DNA of 64,000 bases from Halocaridina rubra. Lineage: Eukaryota; Arthropoda; Malacostraca; Decapoda; Atyidae. Below are positions 22,925 to 35,172 of the stretch, one piece after another; position 1 is the stretch's first letter; the number at the start of each line of letters is the position of its first letter. The stretch spans positions 77,501 to 141,500 of the forward strand of contig JAXCGZ010003863.1 of the NCBI GenBank assembly GCA_037179515.1. The letters are read 5' to 3'. The notes beneath the pieces are model-generated. The model did not search any database. It saw only the letters and a list, made by a program, of their open reading frames with translations, and was not told the DNA's origin. The translations under genes and the position numbers were made by a program.

Positions 22925-23090
22925 TGTGTGTCAATATTGTTCCCCATTTGAATGGGGGTGGACAGACAGGCTGGAGCTGGGAAATTAAGGCTGGATGCCT
23001 TGCCTAACACCTAGAAGTGGGCTCATACATAGGTTTGCAACTTCCCAAATCAAGTGCTATAGCCACTGCATTACAGGGGTCCCCCATATG
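22925..23090 (-). repeat. SINE family A, antisense copy
   Basis: CCCCATTTGAATGGGGGTGG, GGCTGGAGCTGGGAAATTAA, GGATGCCTTGCCTAACACC, and an end near AGCCACTGCATTACAGGGG. Confidence 0.7.
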
Positions 23091-23899
23091 ATATTTCAAT
23101 GATGGAAAAGCAACTACAGTACAAGTTATATTGCAAAATACAATTATACATCATCAATTTCATTTTCAGTTATTTCTATTTTTAAAGAAACACCCTTACT
23201 TCTATTAAATTATCTACAATTACCTAACCCCCCCAACAAAATTTTTCCAAACTACTTTGCAATTCCAGTAGAATCAAGTGAGAAAAAGTCAAGGAAATTA
23301 TTCTTCATACATCTTACGTCTTACCGGAATAGCTGAAATTTTGTCAGTGTGGTTGGGATTGACGCAAATATACTCATTTCTGCCTTAGAAAGGCTCAGAG
23401 AGCAGGAATGGACAAAAATATTTGGTCAATATGTAATCTTGTATGGTAACTTCTCACAAAGATATTTTGTTCCTGCCGAAAAATGTCAGACAAGCTAATA
23501 CAAGATATTTCGTCATTGCCGGAGAAGAGGTTAAATTTGCACAACCTCTATTTAATTTCAAATTCAGCTTTACATGTATAGTTACACCCAATTTCCTTTA
23601 ATTGCCAAAAGTTTTGAATATTCTGCTTGAGATACCGACTAGTTAATATGTTTTTGGTTAAGAACACATTCCCAAATATTACTGAAACCTATATAGATAT
23701 TTGTAAAATTTCATGAGTATTTATAGTCACATTTAATTATAAAAATTTCTATCTCCTCTTAGATTACTGTGCTTTGGTTCATCAATGTTTTATATTAAGT
23801 GATCAACTAAAATAACAAGCAAAATGCATCATGTTATAAAGTATATCATGAATCTAAACAGGACAACACAGGTACGGAATACTGGTAAGATAAGCAGGA
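23091..23899. other. Gene-free stretch
   Basis: AT-rich; nothing recognised. Confidence 0.4.
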
Positions 23900-24030
23900 T
23901 CACATGGGGTGCACATATACATTTTGGAGCTGGGGGATTTAGGCTGGAAGCCCTTCCTAAAGCCAGGCGGTGGGCTTGATCATAGGTCTGTCACTTCCAA
24001 AGTCAAGAATGCTAACCACTGTGTTCCCAA
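23900..24030 (-). repeat. SINE family A, antisense copy
   Basis: TTTTGGAGCTGGGGGATTTA, GGAAGCCCTTCCTAAAGCC, GGCGGTGGGCTTGATC, GGTCTGTCACTTCC, GCTAACCACTGTG. Confidence 0.65.
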
Positions 24031-24272
24031 TAAAATACAAAAGTAACTGCACATATTTTACAAGGCTGCTTAATAATTTCCAATGTGATAATTCTAGGAG
24101 TCCACATTGCTATTTACTGTTTAAATTTCTATCACAGAATAAGTGTTATCAATGTACAGCAATTTCTAAAAATCACTCAAAAGTGGTGTGCATTCCATTT
24201 TAAATATATACACACACCCACACATTTAACAGCAGTTACAGATATAAAATTTAGTGAAGAAATCAATCGAGT

Positions 24273-27200
24273 CCTAGTTTTTTCCTAAGGGTTTCAAAAT
24301 GATGAGAACTGAAAGATATGAGGACTGGTGGAAGGACAGCACTGGTCATAAGTGAAATGTTTTAAGTTGAAGTAGCTATAGGAAGTGAGTTCAATAAGTT
24401 CCTAGTCACTCTAAATAAACAGGGGTTCAGAGGTTATAAAAGGTGCTGTATATAACCCACCGAGAAATTAGTAATGGCTAAAGTTTGAGGAAAGTAATAG
24501 GGGTGCACTTGAAGTTATAAACTCAGATGTAAACATCTCACGTGACAGAAAGTGAAGGCTATTGATTTTAGGCAATTTTAATCATAAGAAATAGACTGGA
24601 ATAGTCTTGACCCACACAGAGTAGTTTTCTTTGAGTGCAAGATACCTACACTGTGTATAAGGAAATTTCCTGCATTAACATGTGCTGGAACCAACAGAGG
24701 CCAATGGTAGAGATGAGCCATCACTGTTCGATCTAGTATTCACAGATAATATTTAAGACAGTGGCAAAATTGAGTATGAGCAACCAACTGGAAAAAGTGA
24801 CCATTGTGTGTTGTTGATGGGGTATATCGTCAACGATGTTCTGCCTGAGAGTATGGGAACTGAGAAGGAAATGAAAGAGAACTATCCAAAAGGAGATTAC
24901 AACAAAATTTACGATCATTTTGCATGGATTACCTGGGGAACCATAGTTAACAATAAGTCTGTACAAGAGATATAAGAAATCTTTAAAGGGGAATATGAGA
25001 TGATACTTAGCTGTAGCATACCACCTACCAAAATAGGAATTATTAAAACCTAAGTGCAATGGTTCAATAAACAGTGGAAATGAGCAAAGGAGTGGGGAGA
25101 GACATGCTGGCATAAGTTTAGGATAAGAAAAAAAAAAATAAATGTCACGAAGATTTACAAAAGAGCAAGATATGATCATCTAAGTACAAGAAGAGAGGCA
25201 GAAAGGACCAATGAAAAGGATAAAACAAGAAAACTAAAGAAAATCCCAAACTTTTCCATGGCTTTTGTCAGAAGGAAATTAAGGGTTAATGGTGACCTAG
25301 AGTCAGAAATAACCCACAGAATACAAGCGGGATGGAAGAACTCGAAGAAAGTGTCTGGGGTTCTGTGCGACAGGAGAATAGGGACCAAGTTGAGGGGTAA
25401 AGTGCATAAGACAGTTGTGAGACCTGCAATGATGTATGGAGAAGAGACATGGGCAATCAAGAAGACACAAGAGAAAAAACTGGATGTGGATGAGGATGTT
25501 GAGATGGATGTGTGGGGTGACAAGAAGCGATAAAATCAGAAACGGGGTAATTAGAGGTACCTCAAAAGTTAGAGAAATATCAGATAAGATACAAAAAAGT
25601 AGACTAAGATGGTATGGTCATAACGTTAGGAGGGATGAACAGTATGTTGGGAGGAAGGTGATGGAAATGGATATACAGGGTAGGAAAGGGAGGGGGGCAC
25701 CATAGCGTAGGTGGATGGATTGCATCAATGATGACCTGAGGTCTAAAGGTTTGTTGGGTGATGAGGTATGGGACAGGAACATATGGAGAAAACTGGTCAG
25801 AAACATTGACCCCACATAAAAGTGGGAAAAGATGTAGACGAAAAAGAAGAAGTTTTAAAGTTGGAGAGAGTAGAACAAAACATTATTGAGACAGATGGAG
25901 AGATCTGCAATGAACTGAACAAGGCGTTTCAGTCAGTATTTAGAGTCGTAACTACTCCACTCCCTAACATTGAGGAGATGAGAGATCCTAGGTCAGTAAC
26001 TGGAAAACATCGTCTTTTCAGTAATTGATATATGATAAGCGTTGACGAAGTTAGATACTCATAAAGCTATGGGGCCTGGTGACATATCCCCATATTTACT
26101 TGAGAAGTGTGCTAAACCATTATCAGTTGTGTTAGTCATCACATTTGAGAAGTCTCTGGAATCTAGAAAGATTTCAAGAAGTGGAAAGAAGTGAATATGA
26201 TACCAGTCTTCAGAGGGGGAAGAAGAGACTGCTCTGAACTAGAGGTCTCTTCCCTGACTAGCAGATTGAAGAGTTATGGAGAAACTACTGAGAAAACACA
26301 TTTCTCTTCACTTGGCATCCTTCATATCTTTGTCAGTAAGACAACATTGCTTCAGAGAAGGCAGGTTTACAAAACACATAACAAAATTTTAAACCAAATC
26401 TTACAAGAAACAGAAGGCACATTGTATATTCTTACACTTTCAAAAGACACTTGATACAGTCCAACATGGAAGACTTAGGAAGAAGTTACAAGCAATGGAA
26501 AGAATAAGTGATGTCAAGGAGGGGATAAAAACTTACTTAAAGGGTAAGGAAAAGAGGACTAAGTTAAGACATTATGTGTCTGACTGGAGAAAGATTAGTA
26601 GTGGGTTTCCACATGGATCAGTTTTCGGGCCACTTAAGTTCCTTCCATATGTAAATAACCGGCCAGTCTGTAAGTGCATTTTTCAAATATGTTTGTACAT
26701 GATGCAAAGATTGTGTAGAAAGTAAAAAGAATGAGCAATGGTAGAAAACTTCAGGAAGAGCAAGATAGTCTGCATGAATGGTAAGGAAAGTGGCTAATAA
26801 AATTCAATACAGTACTGTACTTCAAAATGTAAGGTCATGAGCATGGGCAAGAGTGCAAGAAGGCCCAAGATTGGGCGCTCAAATGCAGATGCGGAACTCC
26901 GAGAGACAGAGAGCAAAAGAGATCTAGAAGTAAATGTATTGGCAGATCTGTCTCCTGAAATGAATATGCTGTACTGTAAATGGTATGGTAAAGACAGAAT
27001 GTGCTTTCTTAGCAAACTTAAGGGTGGCCTTCAGGAAGAGGAACAAGTAGATGTTCAGAAATATATACAGTATGTGACTTATAAAGAGGCAAAAGCATGA
27101 ATAGACACCAACCATTTGAATCTACACTTGTAAAAGCATAAAAATTATCTGAAGAAAGTTAAAAAACATGCTACAAAGCTGGTGACAGATATACGCAATC

Positions 27201-27568
27201 TCAGTTATGAGGAAAGGCTGAGGGAGTTAGAATTTCCATCACATGAAGCTAAAAGAAAGAAGGGAGATATGGTAACGGTTTCTAAATTCCTTCATGGTTT
27301 TGACAGAATGGACAGAGAGTGTTGATATGGGTGGAAGTAGAAGTCATAGTTTGAAGCTTTATAAGAAAAAATCTAAGATGAATGTAAGAAACTACTTTTT
27401 TAGTATTAAGTATACTTGATGACTGGATCACTTAGTGAGAAAACAGTAAATGCCAACTGTATTCAAGGTTTTAAGAAAGATATGATAAGTATCATTGAGG
27501 AGATAATTAAACTGATCAGATGACGGGGAGTTATGGGCAGTGCTTTCTCTCATCAACTAAATCAGGAA
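24273..27568 (+). mobile_element. Old, 5'-truncated CR1-like LINE copy (copy a), with nested RTE fragment
   Basis: Aligns along its length with the intact ORF2 at 47992-50814: CCTAAGGGTTTCAAAATGAT at the start, an endonuclease block around 24560-24800, an RT block around 26180-26760, and the C-terminal block up to the degraded GATATGATAAGTATCATTGAGG near 27490. Stops and shifts are frequent, so it is much older than the copies near 37, 43 and 52 kb. An RTE-type fragment interrupts it at 25284-25840. The typical 3' repeats are no longer recognisable (TCATCAACTAAATCAGG where AACACAATTAGGTAATC is expected). Confidence 0.85.
25284..25840 (+). mobile_element. RTE-like LINE 3' fragment nested in CR1 copy a
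   Basis: Encodes, across a frameshift near 25500, NGDLESEITHRIQAGWKN, KVSGVLCDRR, VHKTVVRPAMMYGEETWAIK, SRLRWYGHNVRRDEQYVGRK, RRWMDCINDDLRSKGLLGDE and RNIDPT followed by a purine-rich tail. This is the typical C-terminal part of RTE-like elements. It starts directly after CR1 sequence ...AGGAAATTAAG, and CR1 sequence resumes as AGTTTTAAAGTTGG near 25848. The domains upstream of the C-terminus are absent. Confidence 0.8.
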
Positions 27569-27734
27569 AAAACATTTAGATAAATACACACAAACATACA
27601 CAGGCCAGAAAATCTACTTGCAAAAATTTATCTCAATATGACAAATGTTCTGAATATCTAAAAATACTAAATTGATACGAGACACAATAAAAGAATGAAT
27701 AATATTGACTGGAGTTACTTTTGGTCTGATTCAT

Positions 27735-27905
27735 GGGGACCTTGATAGCTAGTGGTAGAGTGCGCTAATAGCGAAGCAACTAAAACGGATTCGATCCCAC
27801 TGCAAAGAGTGTTAACAAGGTTATCCAGCCTTAATCCCCCAGCTTCAATATACAGTACAGTATCTGTTTCCACCCAAATACAAATGGGGATCAATTGTAA
27901 CATAA
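27735..27905 (+). repeat. SINE family A, sense copy with clear boxes A and B
   Basis: GATAGCTAGTGGTAGAGTGC is a tRNA-like box A and GGATTCGATCCCAC a near-consensus box B for RNA polymerase III. The body follows: GGTTATCCAGCCTTAATCCC, TTTCCACCCAAATACAAATG. This copy best shows the tRNA origin of the family. Confidence 0.75.
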
Positions 27906-28211
27906 AACAATGCATTTTTTACTTTTGGTCTGTTCATGCGTTTTTTATATTCCAGCCTACTTCTACAACGTAATTCAGCAATTATTCAGAAGTGAACAAG
28001 AGTCGTGTCACTAGCGTGGCAAAGAGGGAATACTTTTTTTTTTTTTTTGACAATAATTATCAGCTATGTATGCTGCATATATTTAGAGAAGGGGGTTAGA
28101 GAGCAGTAAAGAATACAAACTTCAAGTTTTTGGGTGGGGAGTGAAAGTTGGGTTTCATTTACTTAAGCCACCATTATGGCAGCTTCTTAGCAAAATTGGA
28201 TTTCGTAAGTA
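27906..28211. other. Gene-free stretch
   Basis: A T-run at about 28035-28048; nothing else recognised. Confidence 0.4.
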
Positions 28212-28493
28212 CAGAAGCTCCCCTATTTACGAACATAAACTTACCCATGTATTAAAGAATGCATTAATGTACTGTAATGAATTATCACATTATTAATATT
28301 GTATTAAATTTCATTAATACTCCATACTTTATGTTTCAAGTAGTAAAGTGTCTTTAGCCTAAGTACTGTACAGTACAGCATATGTATGTATGTATTATGC
28401 AGTACTTTTTCTTACCTAAACACAACTCATGGACAATTCTAGTTACGAACGGACTTCTGGAACCTAACTAGTTCGTAAGTTGGGGAGTGTCTG
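28212..28493. mobile_element. 282-bp MITE with terminal inverted repeats and TA target site
   Basis: Left end CAGAAGCTCCCCTATTTACG, then AAC; reverse complement of right end CAGACACTCCCCAACTTACG, then AAC. TA flanks both ends. It has no coding capacity. The CAG...CTCCCC ends and TA target point to mobilisation by a pogo/Tigger-type transposase, as for the elements at 13.1 and 15.5 kb. Confidence 0.8.
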
Positions 28494-28635
28494 TATCATT
28501 ATTGATGGTCAGACTACAAAATAGTGTTTCTATCATGAGGAAATCAAAATAATTTACCAAGAAATACACCACACTATTAATGCCCTCTTTAGTTTGACTG
28601 GAATACTGCATAATTATTCAAGGTTATTTCCTGCT

Positions 28636-28807
28636 GGCTAGTACAGTGGCAACGCGCTGGCTTCGCATTCACGAAAGATCGGTTCCCGTCCAAGACCGAG
28701 AGTATAAGCTGCTTCCTGGCAGGTACTGCTGTTGTAGGGCACCACAGTGGGGGGTTGGGGCTTGCCCCAGCTGACGAATACCCATTGTATTGTAATGGAA
28801 ATAAAGG

Positions 28808-28861
<54 letters not shown>

Positions 28862-28862
28862 T
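28636..28862 (+). repeat. Second tRNA-derived SINE (family B) with (ATT)n tail
   Basis: TGGCTAGTACAGTGGCAACG and GGTTCCCGTCC resemble tRNA boxes A and B. A tRNA-unrelated body follows (GGCACCACAGTGGGGGGTTG, GGCTTGCCCCAGCTGACGAA) and then AATAAAGG and a pure ATT tail at 28809-28861. Sequence differs from family A. Confidence 0.7.
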
Positions 28863-28974
28863 TAGCCTATGAAGACCCCAGTTATGAAATAAATTGATAA
28901 GTGGAAACTATTGCTTTTTATGTTTTAGATATTTTTGAAGTTTATGTAGTATTATTTCCCAATTTTGTTATCAC

Positions 28975-29262
28975 TTCACCGACAATTATATATCACTCAA
29001 GTAGGTCTTGATATCTTACAATTTTTTAGTTTTGAATGAATCCAACCTTCAATATAGTCATAAGTTACTTGTTTGTGTATTAGCTTAGATTAGGAAAGGG
29101 TTAGGTATTTTTTTTTTTAAGAGTGTGGATTAGGTTAATTTAGATTAGGCTACGAACAATATCCAATGGTTAAGGTCAGATTCATTCAAAAAATCATAGA
29201 AAAAACAAATTTCACATCAGAAGGGAAACGGGTGTACTTGTAAAAATTTACCATATAACCTT
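28975..29262. repeat. Fold-back element, copy 2
   Basis: AGTAGGTCTTGATATCTTAC, TTTTGAATGAATCCAACCTTC, a TTAGG-rich centre, then CAATATCCAATGGTTAAGG and TCAGATTCATTCAAAAAATC mirror the layout of 5225-5545. The arms are imperfect inverted repeats. Confidence 0.6.
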
Positions 29263-30740
29263 CGTTGGGTGGTGTGAAAGTAAATATTTATCTTCTTTTT
29301 ATTACCAGGAGTGTATTTTAACCTTCTAAGTGTCATACTAGCATGTGTAAATTAAAAATTATAAAAAAAAATATATATAATTCTTTTAGTACAGCTGTGG
29401 CATGCCATTTGCACTCGATGGTACATTATGTAGTAAATGTTTACTTACACACCTCAACAGGTGATACAAAAATATAAAATGCCTCATATACGCAAAAAAG
29501 GTATAAAACAATAATTTTAACTATCACACAGTCTCTTAACTGCTGGTGAACTAACCTAATTTAACCTGACAAATTCTAACATCATAAATTCCAAGAGATG
29601 TAAAAAAAAATTTATACCAAACATTGGAAACAAACATTTAAACAACAAATAATGTTAATGCTCACTTCTTTTCTTTACTAAGATTGAACTAAACTAACCT
29701 AAAATGACTTATTGTAATTATTTTCACGGGCTTTTCACTAACAGGGGATATGTAAGTAAACATCACAACCTGGATTAGTCATGGTTATAATATATAAAAA
29801 CCGACGTTGAGCTCACCTAACTAAGTTTTCGAGATTATAAATTTAACGTGATTTTTAGTAAAGGGTGTAAAAATAACCATAAACCCAAACCTGGAATAAT
29901 TATTCGTTACCTGGTATAGGCGCACACAAAAACTAAAGTACAACTAACCTAACCTAAGCAACCCTGACTTTATTTAAAAATTTGAGATTTTCATTTTGCT
30001 GGGTGGTGTGAATGTAAATGTATACCAAAACCAGGTGTAATTATGGGTTACCTGGTATCAACACTTTTATTATCATCGGTCAAATTATCCCTATTACAAA
30101 TTTCTTCAAACTTTTGAGTGATGAAATAATTGCAAAACAATTTTTTTTTTTCCGGAAACGAGTAAGGCAGCCAACCCCCCCCCCCCCCCCCCAAAGATCC
30201 AATCATAACTTAACCTAACCTAACCCTGCGTAATACGGACAAATTCACTATTCATTTCACATTTCAAATTAATCTCTCGGAGATGATTAACGCCAACATC
30301 AGGTGGCGATTTCTTCCTTGTAGGCCTCAAAAACGAGCCTACAACAGCTCGAGTTCGCATTCGTTTCTCCCACCCCAAAATAAACTCGTAAAAATAGGAG
30401 CACATACACACGAACAAACAAAACAAACTTTAAATAGGTGACTACCTGGACATATGTCGTAGTGAAAGAAGTAAAAATAGGGAGTAAATTAAGAAGAACT
30501 ATAGTGTCATTCCGTCGGTATCCGCTGTGGGAGGTTCCCCTCCACCTCCTCCTCCTTCAGAAAGTTAAATCATAAACAAAGTAGTTCCTTCAAAGTAATC
30601 CCTTGGAGCCCTTTTTCACACACATTCTTTCATATCAGAAGACGCTCAGGGGCTTAATTCGTCCGTTTCTCGAAATAGGAAGATCCTGAAGAGGATGGGA
30701 AGAGAGATTGGACGTTGTGGAATATCCTTCCGCTTTCGCT
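29263..30740. other. Gene-free stretch with short TTAGG-like runs
   Basis: Contains two diverged direct copies of a block ending TTACCTGGTAT (near 29896-29922 and 30028-30060), a run of C at 30175-30193, and short CCTAA repeats near 29943-29957 and 30209-30224. No coding region recognised. 30480-30720 is more GC-rich and could hold a promoter or 5' noncoding exon, but nothing decisive is visible. Confidence 0.4.
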
Positions 30741-30747
30741 GTCACCG

Positions 30748-30797
30748 GGTCTCTCTCTCTCTCTCTCTCTCTTTCGCTCCTACGAATGAAGAACACA

Positions 30798-30830
<33 letters not shown>

Positions 30831-30930
30831 ACAAACACACGTACAATCACCTGCTGTCATATCTTTCTACACTCACTCACTCACTCACTTTTCCGATTCT
30901 CTCGCTCACTCTCTCTCTCTCTCTCTCCTC
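30748..30930. repeat. CT, CA, TCAC and CT microsatellites
   Basis: (CT)n at about 30750-30773, (CA)n at 30795-30829, (TCAC)n at 30871-30890, and (CT)n at 30907-30928. Confidence 0.93.
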
Positions 30931-31070
30931 ATTCTTTTTCGTATTCTGCATTTTGAAAATAGGTAAAATACATACAATTACCTTACTATTATCCCATTAA
31001 TATTTAGACTTACCCACATTCTCTTTCTTCCATATTTTACTTATTTAAACTTGATATAATATTAAGCGTG

Positions 31071-31340
<270 letters not shown>

Positions 31341-31458
31341 GGAACTTAAATGTTCATATATTCATTGAAAATTTACAAGCACTTTATTTAGCTTAAACTG
31401 ATGAGTTTTAGATAAATAATAAGTAACATAAATCCGAAACGGCTGTCTAAAATTATAT

Positions 31459-31463
<5 letters not shown>

Positions 31464-31533
<70 letters not shown>
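31464..31533. repeat. (AT)n microsatellite
   Basis: Short AT array. Confidence 0.95.
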
Positions 31534-31535
<2 letters not shown>

Positions 31536-31828
31536 CGATATGTAATATTGTCCGTTCTCTGAATAATTATGGAAATGCCATTTCGGTGAAGTCATTTCGG
31601 GTAAACAATGTATGTCACCATATATAAATGACTCATCCGCTTACCCCGTACCTAAAGTATTTTCCACCTTTTACAACCATATTTATTCAGCTATTTATTT
31701 ATCCTTTAATTAATTTATACTCTTGTTATCTGTTTACTTCTTTCCACAAAATATCTGAGAGCAGGTGAGAATAGATATGAAATGATAAAGGCAAGCAGCA
31801 CACAAGTGTATTGAAAAAAAAAAAAAAC

Positions 31829-32367
31829 TTAGCATGAGGGTCTGCCCCTCTCTTTTTACCTCTTACTTTATTTAATTTTCGTGCTTTTCCCTACAATTCC
31901 CTTATATCCTTAATTCCCTCCCCTTTTTTCCCCTCCTATCCTATCCCATCCTAATAAAAAAAAATGTTTAATTAATCCTCACCACAGATAAAGTAATACG
32001 AAAGGGTAGGTAAAAAAAGACGACAACATGCCAATCACAATATTGTATATTATTTCATTTTTCCCTTGCTACAGAAAAGCTATTAGGGTTGAAGAAACTT
32101 AAGCAGGGTATGATGAAACACCGTTAGATATGGTGTTGTAGTGTAAATAACATTGACGAAATTTATCAAGCCAGGCAAAGGCATTTCTGATCCTGATAAC
32201 ATGGGAGAGGATGGGGAGGGGTAATTAAGTGACGGCATCGAGTGCATTTTCTTGGCCCTATTCAGAGTGTCATCACTGGGGGAATAAGATGGGAAGGATT
32301 TTGGGGGGAAATCACGAAAATGAAATAGAGAGGTAGAAAGAGAGGGGCAGACCCTCTTGCTAAGAAG
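31829..32367. repeat. Long inverted repeat around about 470 bp
   Basis: The plus strand has CTTAGCATGAGGGTCTGCCC then CTCTCTTTTTACCTC at 31829-31863. The reverse complement of 32330-32367 reads CTTAGCAAGAGGGTCTGCCC then CTCTCTTTCTACCTC. Similarity continues inward at lower identity through an ATTTTCGTG block. No transposase inside. Minus-strand open frames at 32083-32590 have no recognised motif. Confidence 0.6.
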
Positions 32368-32800
32368 ACATGCCATTTTCGTGCTTGAATTTACGGTGCA
32401 GTTGGTAAGGATGATGCAGCATGGACAGGGTACCACGAACCACTGCTATTTCTCTCTTTTTCAGTTTTGAACACATTTCTAACTCCAACAGTATATTGGA
32501 AATTAGAAAGGTGGAAAATATAAAAATAGGCATAAACATGTTTTTTCGTCCTTGAAATTGGAGCACACTCATAGCCATTAATGTACTCATTAAAGCAGTT
32601 GAGTTAACAGGGTTAGATGATCGTAATTGCTACTACCGTCCCTTCCACTCTCCTAATATGGCAAACTTTCACTTTTTGACAAAAAAAGAAGCGAGATAAA
32701 TAGAACCCTCGTCTCTTGGTGTGGCAGATATTTGTAAACTTTCATCCACTTATGTATAAAGTCCATGTCAAATTCAGGGTGTGGTTGAGCCAAAGCAAAA

Positions 32801-32971
<171 letters not shown>

Positions 32972-33111
32972 AAAAATATTAGTGCTACGAGTAACAACAG
33001 GATACTCTCTATATAAACAGGAAAAAGACATTTGAGAAAGACAGAAAAATACACATTAAGCATGGTTGTTAAGCCAATGGGGCATATTCCATGGCCTCTG
33101 AGGCCTGACAC

Positions 33112-35163
33112 ATAATGTGTTGGATATTGAAAAAATTAAGCATGAACCACCAATTGAAAAGGGTGACCACTGTGTGTAGTTAATGGAATATATGATCGAA
33201 GATGTTCTGCCTGAGAGTGGAGGCACTGAGGACACGAGAAGAAACTATCCAAAAGGAGAATACATCAAAATGAATGAGGTTTTTGCATTTATTATCTGGA
33301 GAACATCTTTTGTGAGGAATATGGGAAGATAGTAGACTACTGCATACCTCTCACCAAAATAGGAGTAATTCATGCCAGAGAGAAATGGTTTAATAATGAG
33401 TGTAAGCGAGCTAATGAATGGAGAGACAAATGCTGGAAAAGGCATAGGATGAGATAAAACATAAATGCCTGGTAGATTTATAAAAAGCAAGAAATTATTA
33501 TCTCAGTAAAAGAAGAGAGGCAAAGAGAGACTATGAAAGGGATATCACCAGGAAGGCTAAAGAAAATCTCAAGCTTTTCCACAGCTTTAACAAAAGAAAA
33601 CTGAAGGTAAAAGAACAGGTTTTAAAGCTTAAGAAAGCGAATGAAAGCATCACTGAGACGGTTGAAGAAATCTGCAAAGAATTGAACAAGGAGTTTCAGT
33701 CAGTATTTACAGTAGAAAATACCCCACCCCTTCAGATTGCAGAGATTCCAAGATGCTGGAAACAAGCGAATTAGATACCTATCTTCAAAAGGAAAGGAGG
33801 GATATGGCTCTAAACTATAGACCTGTTTCCTTGACCAGCATAGTTTGCAAAGATATGGAAAAACTTCTAAGGAAACATATTTCTCTTTACTTGGAATTCT
33901 TCAACTTTTTGTCAATGAGACAACATGGCTTCAGAGACGGTAGGTCAACAGTAACAAACTTATTAGAATATATGATGAAGTAAGCCGAATATTACGGGAA
34001 AGAAAGGGCCAAGCAAATTGCATATTCCCAGACTTCCAGAGAGCATTTGGCACTGTCCCACATGGTAAGCTTATTAAGAAGCTGTAAGCAATGGCTAGAA
34101 TAGGTGGAAATGTCTTGGAATGGATAAAAACTTATTTAGAAGGAAGGGAACAGAGGGTTAAAGTAAAACACTTAGTGCCTGAATGGAGAAAAGCTAGTAG
34201 TGGAGTTTAACAGGGTTCAATTTTAGGGTCACTTTGTTCCTTGTATATGTAAATGACCAACTAGAGTATGTAAGTTCATTCATGAATATGTTTGCAGATG
34301 ATGCAAAGGTTGTGAAAAAAAAGTTAGAAATGAGAACAATGGTAGAGAACTTCAGGGAGATCTAAATAGTCTGCATGAGTGGTCAGAAAAGTGGCTAATG
34401 AAATTTAGTACTTCAAAATGTAAAGTAATGAGAATGGGTAGAAGTGCAAGAAGGCTCAAGCTTGACTACTTGGTGGCAGGAGTAGAACTTCAAGAGACAG
34501 ATAATGAGAGAGATCTAAAAGTATACATAATGGCAGATTTGTCTCCAGAAATGCATATAAATGACATAGTAAGGGTAGTATATGCTTTCTTAGTAAATGT
34601 AAGGGTAACCTTTAGACACATTAACAAGGAAATGTTCAGAAATATATATGTAACTTACTTGAAGCCAAAGCTTGAACATGCAGCCCCCTTTTGGAGTCCA
34701 CACTTGAAAAAGCATATAAATAAGCTGGAAAAGGTTCAAAGACATGCAACGAAAATGGTGCCAAAAATACATAATCTCAGTTATGATGAGAGGCTGAGGG
34801 AATTAGACTTACCATCACTCGAAGCTAGAAGATTGAGGGGGATATGGTGACAGTTTTTTAATTTCTTCATGGTTATGACAGAGTGGTTAGGGATCGATAT
34901 TTTGATATGGCTGGCACTAGAGCTGGAGGTCGTAGTTTGAAGCTTCGCAAGAAAACTTCTTTGCAGGATATAAGGAGGTACTTTTTTAGTGTAAGAGTAG
35001 TTGATAATTGGCATTCACTAAGCGAGGAGGTAGTTAAAGCTATATCAATCCATAATTTTAAGGACAAGTATGATAAGTATCACTAAGTACAAAATGGAAC
35101 TGACCAGGGGACGGGATGTTACGTACTTGGGGCTCTTTCTCATAAACACAATTAGGTAATTAC
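33112..35163 (+). mobile_element. 5'-truncated CR1-like LINE (copy b), internally deleted
   Basis: Begins at ATAATGTGTTGGATATTGAA in the endonuclease domain and ends at AACACAATTAGGTAATTACA. RT and C-terminal motifs are recognisable in broken frames (LNYRPVSLTSIVCK, QHGFRDGRSTVTNLLEY, FADDAKVVKK with a shift, KFSTSKCKVMRMG, PKLEHAAPFWSPHLKK). About 195 bp between the linker and RT are missing at 33743, where the two sides share GAGAT. Several stops make it inactive. Copy b is of intermediate age. Confidence 0.88.
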
Positions 35164-35172
35164 ACAGCAGCA

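Noticed and set aside
27735..27830. Functional tRNA gene
   Set aside because: Boxes A and B are present but no cloverleaf can be closed. The flanking body marks it as a SINE.
30198..30230. Telomeric array
   Set aside because: CCTAA-like units are too few and degenerate; similar runs are scattered over the window.
32083..32590. Minus-strand Pro/Ser-rich frames
   Set aside because: They lie within and next to the inverted repeat, overlap each other, and have no recognised motif or splice site.
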